A stretch of 64,000 bases of DNA, taken from assembly GCA_021234155.1 (NCBI GenBank), contig JAJEKV010000032.1, forward strand, positions 10,114,099-10,178,098. Reading direction: 5' to 3'. This DNA is from Isoetes taiwanensis (lineage: Eukaryota; Streptophyta; Lycopodiopsida; Isoetales; Isoetaceae). The notes beneath the pieces were generated by a model. The model ran no database searches, was not told the origin of the DNA, and worked only from the letters and a program-made list of their open reading frames with translations. The first letter of the stretch is position 1; each line of letters begins with the position of its first letter. A program made the translations under genes and the position numbers. This document shows, in pieces, positions 20,464-32,000 of the stretch.

Positions 20464-23400
20464 ATTTATTTTTGTGAGCAGTGGCCATCATTTCAATGTC
20501 AAAAATGATTTGAAGTTTTATCCAAACAATAGAAATTCGATGACCACCATGAAGACACCTATTTCTGTGTTTCCAGATATTCCAAAGAATGATGTAACAG
20601 ATAGAATTCTTAAGCAGATCATTATTAGAGAGAAATTCAATAATATTTCTAGGCCTAGGAATATCAAAGATATTTAAAATCCAAACCCATAGGGTGTCTA
20701 AATTTTGACATGTAAAAATATGCTGAGCATTTTCAATTGAATTACAACCAATGGGACATAGCTGAGAAATAACATGATCTGGTCTCGAATAAAGTCTGTG
20801 AATAAGCTCCAAACAAGGAATACTTTTGTTAGCTAACAACCAAGCAAAATAAGTAATCTTAGGCTGGCAATAATTTCTCCAAATACTCTTGAAGAGCATA
20901 GATTCAATTTCAGGATTTATATTCCAGTACTTGGCAGCTTTAGACTTAGGAGAATCTTGAGTTAGGTGGGCATAAATGCTGGAGACTTTGTAGATCTTCT
21001 TTCCTCCACAAGACCAATGAATATTACACTCATAATTGGGGTCAATTTTAATATTTCTCAAAGATCTCATAATATGATCATAGAGAATTCTGTCAGAGGA
21101 AGTACCACCAATTATAACTTTAAATCTGGTCCAAGAAATCCATTTATCACCCTGCCAAATATTCCCCAAGCAAGAAATACCTTTGTTCAACCATTTTTTG
21201 TAAATTCTAGGATGCTTCAAAGCTAAAGGTCTATGATCTCGAGTAGCCAAGTTTGGATTCCAGCTAGAGTTGTGGCAGGACTCAATAATTGGATTATGTT
21301 GATAACATTTGGAGACCTTATTCCATGAGATGATTAAATTCCTCATAAGAGGGGAAGTGTTTGAGCCAGGCCTGATCTCAGAGAAAGCAGAATGTGGAAG
21401 TTGATGATTCACAGAGGGGTGCCCTTCCAAAATACTATTTTGAAGCCAGTATTTGATGAATAAAGTTGCAGGATTACCCTGACTAAAAAGAGTCTTCCAG
21501 ACATATTTTCCTGCCAAAGCATAGCCTTGAAGTAGCAGGTTTTTGCAACCAAGTCCACCCTTGCTTTTATTCTGAGTAACATAATTCCAATTTACCATGT
21601 GATTTTTTCCCCAAATGTAATTCCTAACTATCTTCTCAATCTGCTGATAAATATATTTTGGAGCTAGAAGAGCAGAAGAGAAGAAAATATGAGAACTAGA
21701 AAGAACAGAGTTTGCAATGATAGTTCTGCCAGCTAAAGAGAGGCAGCTGCCATAGTTGTTGAGTTTCCTTCTAATCTTGGAGACAATGGGAGACCATAGA
21801 TTTTTGACAGATGTATCTAAGGAAAGAGGCATACCCAGCAAAGTAGATGAATGACTAAAACCAAAGCATTTGATACCTAAGATATCAGGTCGAGTAGATT
21901 CCCCAAGAATGATGCACTTTTGCTGATTTAAAAAAATACCAGAGGCAACACTAAACCCTTTGATGGTGTTGAGAAAGAATTCAATGTTATTGATGTCATT
22001 CTTCAAGAAGCTGAAAGAATCATCAGCATATTGCATTATGGATAGTTGGTTCACACTATCAGGAAGCAAAAGACCTTCAAAATTCCCAACCTGCTGGTGA
22101 TGTAGAATAACTCTTGTTAGCATTTCAGCAACAATAATGAAAAGATATGGAGCTAAGGGACAGCCCTGCCTAACTCCTTTGTTCAGAGTAAAGAAAGAGC
22201 TTGGGGAACCATTGATTAAAATTGAGGATTGAGATCTTGAGTTGAGCCCCATGATGAGATCAATTAATTTGGAAGGAATACCAATCTTTTGAAGAGCAAG
22301 AACAAGAAAGTCCCATCTAACAGTATCAAAGGCTTAAGAGAAGTCAAGTTTCAGAAGAACACAATTTTGATTGGAAATTTTAGCCCAGTGCATCCCCTCC
22401 ATAGCTGCTATGTAATTATCAAGGATATATATATTAGATAGGAAAGCTGATTGGTGCAAACTAATATTTTTCTGAAGAAAAGCTTTGATTCTATTAGCTA
22501 TGATTTTTGCACAGAGCTTATAGGTGGCATTGGTCAAAGATATAGGCCTCCAGTCACTAAAGGTCTCTGGATTATCAGTTTTTGGAATAAGAGAGATGAA
22601 GCCAGAGGATAAGGCAGGGTGCAAATGATTGGAAGATCAATAACCATTAATCATATGAACCAGATCATGCTTTAAGACCTCCCAAAACTTGATGTAAAAT
22701 TCTGGGGGAAGGCCATCAGGGCCTGGACTTTTCCCTTTAGCCAGGCTATTCAGAGTTTGCTTGATCTCTTCTTCAGAGGGCAATCTAGAAATCTGATCAC
22801 CTAAAGGATCAACTATATTATTTGGCAGAGAGTTTAAAATATCTAGGAACCCTTTAGCCTCAACATTATCCCAGCTGACATTTTTGCTGACTGGAGAAAA
22901 TAGAGGAGTACTTAGAAAATAAATAATCAATAATACCTTTTGCATCCTTAAGAATGGTGCCACTATCATCTTTGATGAAGGAGATCTGTTTTTTGAGCAG
23001 CCTATTTTTAACAATTCTAAAAAAGAATTTTGAATTGCAATTATCCATGTGATTATGGAATTTAATTTTACTTTTCATGGCTGCTCCTTTGGCTTCATAT
23101 TCCTCAATACTCTTAATGTTATGGTCAAGGTCATCTTCAATTAAATGCAAAGAGGAATTAAGGGGATCATTCTGCAGTTTCGATCTGACATCCTTCATAG
23201 CAATAAGAAGCTTGTTTTTAGTGTCACTTTTTTGAGCATGCAAGGCTTTAGACCAATTTTTAATCCAAGATTTAGCTTCCTTTATATTAGAGTAGAAAGC
23301 TTTCATAGAATGATTGTCATTGACTCTTGGGAGGCTACTGTAGAAGGCACTAAAATCAGCACAGAATCTATCATTGCTCAAGGTGGAACAATTGAGCTTA

Positions 23401-24146
23401 AATGGAATGTTACCTTGCTTCTTGATGCTCAAAGAGTGTTTGGTTTGGAGAAACTGGGGCTGGTGATCAGAGATGGAGGTGCTCTCATCACTTGAGACAA
23501 TACAATTGTCCCAAAAGGATAGATTAGATTTTTTGACATAAAATCTATCCAGTGTGCAATATACTCTTGAGTGGCCATCCTGTTTATTTGACCATGTGTA
23601 CTTGGCAGTAGAGGAAGGAATATAGCTGAAAAGGTGAGAATCAAGCAAATTATCCCAATTTTCTTTCTCTTTGACTGACATACTAAGATTGTTATTAGAT
23701 TTGAGGTCAATGGATGGGGTATTATTGTAGTCACCAGCAAGAATCCAGGTTACAGAGTTATGATTTTGAAGCCAGCTATTAATTTGAGGCCAAATAGTCT
23801 CCCTTTCTCTCGAAATAGTTGGGGCATAGATGTTCACAACACCAAACAAAGAATCTGAATAGTTAAAGATCACTGCCTGCCATCTTTTGCAACGGCTGTT
23901 GTAAAGAAGAGAGTGTTTGAGATTACTCCAAATCATGCAAAGCCCCCCAGAGGTATTAGAAGCTTCAATCCAAATGGAAGACTGACCTGGTCCAATCCAG
24001 TCAGCCAAGTTTGAACACTCAAAGTTAGGAAGTCTCAGTTCCTGCAACAAAATTATATCTGCTTTGTATTCCCTAATCTGAGAAATAGCCCTCCTTCTTT
24101 TTAGGGGACCTTTTATTCCTCTCAAGTTCCAGGAAAGGATCTTCAT
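20318..24146 (-). pseudogene. LINE ORF2 (L1-d), shifts and two stops
   Basis: Starts MKILSWNLRGIKGPLKRRRA at 24146. The endonuclease has QELR, LAGDYNNTP and SISDHQPQ. A shift near 22920 precedes the reverse transcriptase start (GKSPGPDGLPPEFYIKFW). Single in-frame stops lie at 22637 (after MINGY) and 22334 (in LKLDFS*AFDTV, inside catalytic box A). The rest (22252-20318) is open, with RQGCPLAPYLF and MQYADDSFSFL (YADD at residues 75-78). The zinc-binding tail is CPIGCNSIENAQHIFTC. The end (HKNKYAEKYDNKWN) matches that of L1-c. Confidence 0.92.
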
Positions 24147-24182
24147 TGCAAGAGAAATAAGGAAGATTGATGGAGAGACAGA

Positions 24183-26836
24183 TCAGGATTGTAAATTCTC
24201 TCTGACTTTGTTCCTGGTATTGCTAGCAGGGGTTCCCAGAATATTAAGAATTCTGCTGGAATGTTTAATCCTAACTTTAGCTTTAGCTTTCCCTTTTTTG
24301 GACTTTGAACTAGCAGATAAAACACCTTTTGAAGGTAACATTAGAAAAGAGTCATCATCCCAGGAAACATGGTTAACAATATTTAATGCATTAGTGTCCC
24401 CCCCATTTTCTTTATCAGAAAACTCAGTGTCAGAATAAACCTGGTTTGGCATGTGAGAGCAACTCCAGAATTTTGAACCACAGCAGGGACTTGGATCACT
24501 ATTAATATCATTAGGAACAATTAAACTATTATCAAGAGGGTTCAGATCTTGCCTGGGAATTGCCAAATCCTCCTTTAAGTTGACTGCAATAGACTCCTCA
24601 GGTTGTGAAATGCTTTCCTCTGGCAGTTTGTTCTCATCATTCTTTTGCTCTATTCTAATTTCAACACTTTCCAAATTCTCGGGTCCAATGCATTGTATTT
24701 CTACATCATCACCCCCATTATCAGAGATTAATTTATCACTGTCACCTTCACCTTGAGCTGAGTTCTTGCTTAGAGGGCCTTTTCCATCACTGTCCACATG
24801 CAACTCTGCCAGCTGATGAGCTATGTGACTGGAGATAGAATCAGAAAAAAAGGAGTTTCAGGTTGTGCAGGGATATCAAAGTGATCATTGGTTTCAGATA
24901 GATCAATTAAGGGTTGAGTGGAGGGGGGATCATAAGGCATAGAAATAGTGTAAGTAGGCAAAGTGGAATCCAGCAGATCCCCTGGGGTAATGGTATCAAT
25001 AGTATCTTCAGGAGATCCATTGTTCAGCTGAGCTAAAATTCCAAAACTATTTGAACAAAGAACTTTGTTTTGAGATCCTCCCTTTTCCAAAGTTCCAATA
25101 TCAGAGGTATTGTTTTCCATAATTAATAACTCTTCTTTATCTCTCGAGTTCACTTTATTCTCAGGAACTGTGAACTTTGATTTGCTGTCAAGAGTTGAGT
25201 GACGAGATTCTGTGGGATTATCCTTAATTTTAATCCCTATATTTCTTTCTTTTAAGGCCATTTTAGAATCTTGTAAAATACCCTTCAAAGTTTGATGCAA
25301 ATCAATCTGCTGATGTTGTAGAGGACCTTTTCCTTTGAGTATTGTTTTATCATGTCCATTATTGGTCAATTCTGCTCCTTGAGTTGAAGTCCCAGAAGAT
25401 AAGCCATTGATGTTGACCGAGTTGGAGATGACACCCTTAGAATTGAGAAGGACACCCTTATTGAGAACTTTGATTGTTGAGGGTGCAAGCTTGAAAGATG
25501 TAGATTGGCTGTGTGTGAAAATGTTATCCCTGTTTTTTTCTTCCAACATCAATTTCTGCTTGAATTCTTTTTTCTTAAGAATTCTTTTTCTGCTACCATT
25601 GGCTCTGAAGTATGGTATCCATTCTTGAAGATTATAATTGTTGTTGTAGTCAATCTTCTTTTTCTGTTCATACTGGCTTTGGTTTTTGAGATACTGAGAA
25701 GTAGGCAGATTTTTTTGAGTTTCAGAATTCTGCCTCTGCTTTGAAAGATGAGCTGAAGAATCAACTACACTTTGCAATTCTTCTTGAACCAATTCTTGTT
25801 GAACCTGATTATCTGAATCTTTTGCATCATTGACTCTACATGATGAGTTAACAAAATGCCTGGTTTTGCAATTCTGGCAGAAATTTGGCAATCCTACCCA
25901 TCTAAGATTAAGATCCATGGGTTTACCAAAGAAATCAATCAGGGGGATGGAAGTAGGAATTGGTTTAGAGATGTCAAGCTGAATATAGCATTTAGGAGGC
26001 TTGTATGGGCAAAATTCAGCAGAGATGAAGGATCCAAAGGAATTAAAGATTTTGGTGAATCATTCTTCGTTCCAATAAATGGGTGACAAATCATTCATAG
26101 TCACAGAAGCTATAAAGAATTTTCCATAATCTCTGATGGGAAGAGTAGGGCTCCATTTTATAAAAGAGATCTGGAAAGTATTGAGGGTCGAGTGCCCCAA
26201 TTTCAACATGTAATTAGCAGTTCTGCTATCACCACATTCCACAAGAAGATAAGGAAAATTAAGCCAGTAGATGGAGTTTATGACAATTCCCTTATGCAAT
26301 CTTAGTAAATGATCCCATAATTGCTGAATATTTAACCCAACTTTATCAACAGAGATCACAACAGCAGAAGAAGATAAGGACTCAATTTTAGAAGCTATTG
26401 AGGAGCTGTTTAAGTGAATACCTTTGAACAACTGAAGGTCAGGTCGGGACTGATATTGTAAATTGTAAAATTCTTGTGTGAGATCATGGTTGGAGTAAAT
26501 TTGTTGAGCAGGTCTCGGATCTCCATATGGAATGGGCACACCATTAGCACCAATGATAGGAATGAAGCCATCAAATGCAGGATCTTTGGACAGATTATCC
26601 CATTGTGGGACGTCTCTGCAATTGTGATGCATTTCTTTGGAAGAAAATTCTAAATCAGCAAAATTCCCAAATTTAATCACATTTGAAGGATTGGAATGAT
26701 AGGAGCTTAACTGATTTAGCAGATCGCTTCTCTGGTCGGAAGGGAGGAGCATGAACTTGTGCAGAAGAATGAGAGAATTGGCATTTAGGTTTTTCGCAAT
26801 ATTTGAATTTTTAAGGTTTTCAAAAAAATTAGCCAT
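24183..26836 (-). pseudogene. LINE ORF1 (L1-d), one stop and one shift
   Basis: Starts MANFFENLKNSNIAKNLNAN at 26836. The N-terminal part has the DUF4283-like core (SIYWLNFPYLLVECGDSRTA; IYWNEE), parallel to L1-c. A TGA at 26060-26062 interrupts it, and the same frame then continues through the zinc knuckle CQNCKTRHFVNSSC (25880-25840 region). A long low-complexity acidic/Gln-rich stretch follows. A frameshift near 24821-24803 leads to the C-terminal part (VEIQCIGPENLESVEIR to GKAKAKVRIKHSSRIL). The stop at 24183 is 37 bases before the ORF2 ATG. Confidence 0.85.
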
Positions 26837-27000
26837 AGGAAAAAAAAAAAGGGGGAAACAGAGTTCTAGGGAGAAAAAATCATGGATAAAGGAGAGTCAA
26901 AGGAACAATTGAAGTAGATCGGATCAAAGAAAGATAGGAAAAACAAATTAAAGCCAGAAAGAACAAAACCAAAGCAAATGCACTCAAGAACATTCTGAGC

Positions 27001-27294
27001 TCACTCAGAGAACACCTTAACTGTGATCTTTTTGTCTGCCCAAGCACAAAAGACTTGAAAGATTGCTGAAGGAGAGACGTTATATTTACCAGTAAATTCC
27101 AGAACCCAAGAATCAATAATTTCACCTTCAAATTCCTCAGAGCCTGGAGTGAAAGTATATTCTGACTCAAAAAGATGGTCCGGGAAGACTTGTTTGAAGA
27201 TCAGGTAGTTCCAGAGATCAGAAAAGGGACCTCGAAGAAAACCACATGTAATTCTAGATTCCTGCTTCAGAATTACAAAAAATTTTCCTTCCAT
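27001..27294 (-). CDS. Small upstream ORF in the L1-d leader
   Basis: 97 codons in the 5' leader, 165 bases before ORF1. Reads MEGKFFVILKQESRITCGF and ends WADKKITVKVFSE. Hydrophobic and acidic patches alternate and it has no stops. No family recognised. It sits where an L1 'ORF0' would be, but primate ORF0 is antisense, whereas this is sense. Confidence 0.35.
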   Translation of the reverse strand: MEGKFFVILKQESRITCGFLRGPFSDLWNYLIFKQVFPDHLFESEYTFTPGSEEFEGEIIDSWVLEFTGKYNVSPSAIFQVFCAWADKKITVKVFSE

Positions 27295-27483
27295 GTATAG
27301 CTTGGATCAAAAGGAATCCGAATTTTGCTTGGCCTCTACAAAGCCAGCAAAGTGGAATACCACAAATCCGATTCAATTGCTCAGTTCCTGATGAAAAAAC
27401 ATCAAGATTTGGTTTGAATCAGAAGAGACAAACAATTCAAGAAAATTGGCGCTCCTCATGCTGACGTGTCCCTCGTCCCTCTC

Positions 27484-28393
27484 ACATTGGAGACATGGAA
27501 TCAAGCATCCCTTTGCTTTAGACCTCCAATCTTGGATGCTAGATGTGGCAGAATTAATTTTTTCTGGCATCCCAAACTGACTCCTGTGGAAATAGGTTGT
27601 CTTGCCCTAAAACACCCTCAAAAATACAGACAATGGAAAGAGGCTGGTTTATGTAAATATGAAGATCTGTTATAGGAGGATGGATCCTGGCTATCATGGG
27701 AACATGTCAGGAACAGGACCAAAGGCACAAAATTAGATAAGAAGATCTTCACAATAGTTATGGAGTCTATTTCTGACTACTTGAACTCAGAGCTAGCAAT
27801 GGGAACCAATCAGTGGACACTCAATAAGAAGGAAACATATAAAGTCAGAGAAATCTACCAGGCCTTACTGCCAAATACTCAGTCAAAAGGTAACAGGCTT
27901 TGGGGTTGTAGTGAAAGAAAATATAAAAGGATCTGTGTTAAAAGCTGAAAGACATATGGAGTTGCTAAGATGATGATGTTCAGATGGCTTGTCATTCAGC
28001 AATCTCTGCATACCAATGCTTCAAGGGCCAAATATGACAACCAGGCCTCAAAATTATGCCCTTTGGGTTGTGGAAGGGAAGAAACTTCTAATCATGTATT
28101 CCTTTGCCCAAAATTGAGGAGTTCTGGACCTAGACAACTCAGTTAAATTTTGGCTTCCCCACAAACATTCTGAAGTTTCTGGATGGGAAGACAAGATCAA
28201 TAAATTCCATTCGAACTTTGTGCTGCTGGATAATATGGAAGCACAGGAACCTGGTCGCCATTCAGCACAAAGCAATCAGCATTATCTGGCTGAAAAAAAC
28301 CTTTCTTGCTGCCCTGCAAGATATGGCTATGGCACACAGAATGCATAGGGGGGACAACTATGACAAAGATTGGGATCAAATTGGCAGATTCCA
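27484..28393 (+). pseudogene. LINE ORF2, C-terminal part (L1-c)
   Basis: Continues ORF2 exactly after the inner insertion: the repeated 11 bases encode TLET, then WNQASLCFRPPILDA and FFWHPKLTPVEIGCLALKHP. A stop at 27673-27675 and at least one shift follow. The zinc-binding tail is visible as CPLGCGREETSNHVFLCP in a frame near 28055-28115. The end of ORF2 reads MAMAHRMHRGDNYDKDWDQI and stops near 28393, matching the L1-d ending MMATAHKNKYAEKYDNKWN. Confidence 0.8.
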
Positions 28394-28434
28394 ATGACTT
28401 TTTAATTTCTGTGTGCTTAATCTAACTGATTTTC

Positions 28435-28818
28435 ATGGTCTGCTCCACAGATCAACAGAAGAGGCTGGATAGAGTTGGCGCACCTTCTCGATGGGAGGAC
28501 AACTTTGATGATGAACCCATATCGAGATTCAATGAAATGGATTTAGCAGAGCACCTAGTTCTCCTAAAACAGGAAGTCATTCACTCCTCTGCCATCAAGA
28601 AGATTCTGAACAAACCAGAGGTGTGGAGGTTCAATAATTTAAAACCCTTTTTCGTCTCTCTATACCATGCTTGGCAACAAAAGAGAGAGGCTCGGGTTCT
28701 GATGTTGCTCGACTTCACCAGCTTCAGCACTGCAAAGCTGGACGAAATGCTAAATATCTTTGGGACCACAGCAGTCAAGGATCTCACTCTGCAGGATCTT
28801 CTAGATGTGGTTAGTTAA
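28435..28818 (+). CDS. Third ORF downstream of ORF2 (L1-c)
   Basis: 127-codon frame beginning 42 bases after the ORF2 stop and ending about 180 bases before the first poly-A. It is free of stops and looks like a real soluble protein: helical and amphipathic, with EHLVLLKQEVIHSSAIKKIL, VWRFNNLKPFFVSLYHAW and LTLQDLLDVVS. I know no family for it. It could be a LINE accessory ORF, a host fragment picked up by the LINE, or chance. Confidence 0.45.
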   Translation: MVCSTDQQKRLDRVGAPSRWEDNFDDEPISRFNEMDLAEHLVLLKQEVIHSSAIKKILNKPEVWRFNNLKPFFVSLYHAWQQKREARVLMLLDFTSFSTAKLDEMLNIFGTTAVKDLTLQDLLDVVS

Positions 28819-28998
28819 AATCTCAGTGTGTACAGAACTGTCTAGTATTATCGATCTGAGGATTTTCATGTCTCAATTTTGTACCCCAATATGAGGAATA
28901 TAGAGACATTTTTTGTCACTCTATGTGACCACTTCACTATATGTGAACTTTCTGATATGTACCTTTTCTAAATGAATAGAAACAACAACCTTGCCATC

Positions 28999-29011
28999 AA
29001 AAAAAAAAAAA
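28999..29011 (+). other. First poly-A of L1-c
   Basis: A-run directly after the LINE-like 3' UTR end (CAACCTTGCCATC). This is where the L1 proper should end. Confidence 0.75.
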
Positions 29012-32000
29012 CCCGGCTTGAACTAGTCAATACTAGCACAAACATCAGCATTGGTCAATCCCTTTGCTGTCTTATCTGGCCATACGAGAACTGTTAAGTC
29101 CTAGATGGTACCATCCTTTCCTGGTGTACAGCATCAATGTTATCATATAACAGAACAAACTATATTCCAAATTCTACAGTCATTGTCATGAATGACTTAT
29201 TGAGACATATCTTATGCATGACGTAAAGTATCAGTTTCAGCTAACATCAGCCCCAATTTAAGCCTAAAGATAAATAGGTTTGGCATAAAAATATGTTGGA
29301 TCAAATTCCTGTATTCATATTCACATATTTAACAAGGATTCAGATCCGTTCTTATCACCTATCATGTTCAATATAAATATTCAAAGTAGCACAAGAAAGC
29401 AAACTAGCTAACTTAATCATTATGCTTTAACTATGTACTAGTCATATTTTTTTCTGTAACCTCCTTGAAAGTATCAAGGTCATGAACTCTTGCATTTCTC
29501 CATCATCCTTGAAGCCAAATCCAACCTACAAAGCAAAGGGAACAATGGGAAGAAAATCCCGTACCTGCAGCCAATCAGTACCCTGTTAGCATGTTAATGG
29601 TATCAGGGCAAGGGCCAAAAGGTACATTGGGATTTTCAGCTCTTCGCTGATTACCCATTGTGCCTCTTGCCCTGCCAGTTGAAAATAGCTAAAAGAATAC
29701 ATGGAGAAAAAATGCAACTGCATAGACAACTGCCTGCACTTAATGAGCTTATCTTACATCACTTTTATCACCTGGTCATCAGATTTGCATAGGTCACCAG
29801 ATCATTCTTGTATTGTATAAATTCAAGAACGTAAACATTCTAATTACCATCACAGTTGATCCTTCTACTAGGCCATGACAGGTATTTTATTGGGACACAG
29901 AACTCTGCATAATAATATGCCAGCATCCTTTCATGGATAGCGCATATGCCAGCAAGTGTTGAGGTCTATTAACCCTTATTTAGAGCTCATATGAAAAACC
30001 AAAAACAAATAATTATAGACACGGAATGTAGCACCTGTTTAGCCAAACTCGACGCTTAAAACCACGCTTGGTTGATTTAGATGGAGCACCAGCTCATTTA
30101 ATACAACAGTACATGGATCCAGCAGCCCCAAGACTTCAAGCAATACTGTAGGATCATTCTTGACTTGCAGCATCTAATTTTTTAACATAAAGGAACAGAG
30201 CACTTCCATAACTGATCGTTGGAGATAGCCGCTCAAGAGAATGCATTATAGGGCATCTGAAAACCCTAAATGTGAATGCCATTTGGTATCTGCGCTCTGC
30301 ATATAATGGATTTCGGCCTGAGATGTTCAAAACCACATCCTGGTTTGTTCATCAAGAACACTGCCATATCAAATCTCTTACTGGGTGAATAAGTATTCCG
30401 AAATAGGCTTTAGGGTATTCGGCCACCACTACTGCTTCTGGCTCCGTACTCCATACTTTAGGATGTCTATTTTTTCAAGAAACCCCTTTCTCTTTTTTAT
30501 ACCAAAGAAATTTCGTTTGGAAAGTCCATGATACCAAAAAACTATTTAATATGCAAACATGCCAAGACCACGTACCTTATGGTAATAGTAAGATAGGGAA
30601 TCCACGTTTTACAAAGCTCATGGGCACTATGATAGGGCACTATGATAAGAACAATATGCCTTAGTAAAAGTTACATGCGACATATGCATGTTGACGCCTG
30701 CATGTCCAAAATGCATTTAGAACAAGTGCATGCATACACTTTAATATAATAGTAACAAAAGCTTCATCAAGCATTTTCATGTCAAAAAAATATATATAAC
30801 ACTTGGCCCATGGCCCTTGAAATTACCTAGAGATGAACTTGCACTAGAGATGAACTTGCACTACAAGGTAATTATCTTATTGGATATCTCATTATCCTGA
30901 AGATAATTGTCTGATTGAATCTATCCAAGGTGAATATGCACTCTGAGATACCTTGGGTTACTATAAAGTTACCCTCTCTGTAAACTTGATTGGGAAGAGC
31001 CAACAAGCAGCATGAGCACAACAAGCAATAGCAATAAAAAAAACCCTACCTCCTACCGTAAGGAGAGGCAAAGATTCTTCCTGCAACACAGTTTTCATAG
31101 GGGTGGCAGACCCTACAAATGCAGGAATCATGCCTCACCCTATGAGAACTGTTTGCCATAATTTGAGTATAAGAGAACTGCAAGAGATAGGACCAATTAC
31201 CTTAAGAAATTCTCATTAAAAGATCCTCAAGAACACCCTTGATGCTTGGGAAGTCAATCTCTCTAACTTGTTTAAGCACTCTTCTTTTAATCTTCCATGA
31301 GACAAAAACCATTTGGCCATAAATTTCTAGAACCATTTGCTAATATCCATAGCAATTTAAGAAATAAAGCCGAGTGGCAGTTTTGGACAACAGTCCATGT
31401 ATATATGTCATGCCAAATAGCACACTGTGCCAATTGACAGATAGTTTTGGACCACTTTGCCCATATATATTTGACATGCCAAATAGCACAGCGTGCCAAT
31501 TGTGACTTGTGACATCCGGTCTCTTTCAATTTTGCAGCTCATAAGTTCAACATTTCAAGTGGGAATGATTATCTTGAACTCTGGCTTCCACTTCATTATC
31601 AGATTCGACCTGCATTCATACGTGCCACTATGAGATGATCATGAAGTACGGCTTGCATTTAAGTAAATAGAGCACAGCAGTACCAAAGATTATAAAAAAG
31701 CATATGCTAGAAGCCCCACCAAGAAAGTTTGGCAGCACTGGTAAGACCAATGCACAGAAGTGTCATGAAAAAAACCCGGCTTGAACTAGTCAATACTAGC
31801 ACAAACATCAGCATTGGTCAATCCCTTTGCTGTCTTATCTGGCCATACGAGAACTGTTAAGTCCTAGATGGTACCATCCTTTCCTGGTGTACAGCATCAA
31901 TGTTATCATATAACAGAACAAACTATATTCCAAATTCTACAGTCATTGTCATGAATGACTTATTGAGACATATCTTATGCATGACGTAAAGTATCAGTTT

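Larger units (their letters stand above)
19577..27483 (-). mobile_element. Full-length L1-type LINE (L1-d), innermost insertion
   Basis: 7.9-kb minus-strand L1 inserted in ORF2 of L1-c, with an 11-bp duplication ACATTGGAGAC at 19566-19576 and 27484-27494. The 3' end is a T-run on the plus strand (19577-19591). On its own strand the order is 5' leader with a small ORF, ORF1, ORF2, a third ORF and poly-A. ORF1 has one stop and one shift; ORF2 has shifts and two in-frame stops. Removing it restores the host LINE frame. Confidence 0.95.

Noticed and set aside
20378-21226. Plus-strand frames inside L1-d
   Set aside because: Antisense shadows of the reverse transcriptase ORF.
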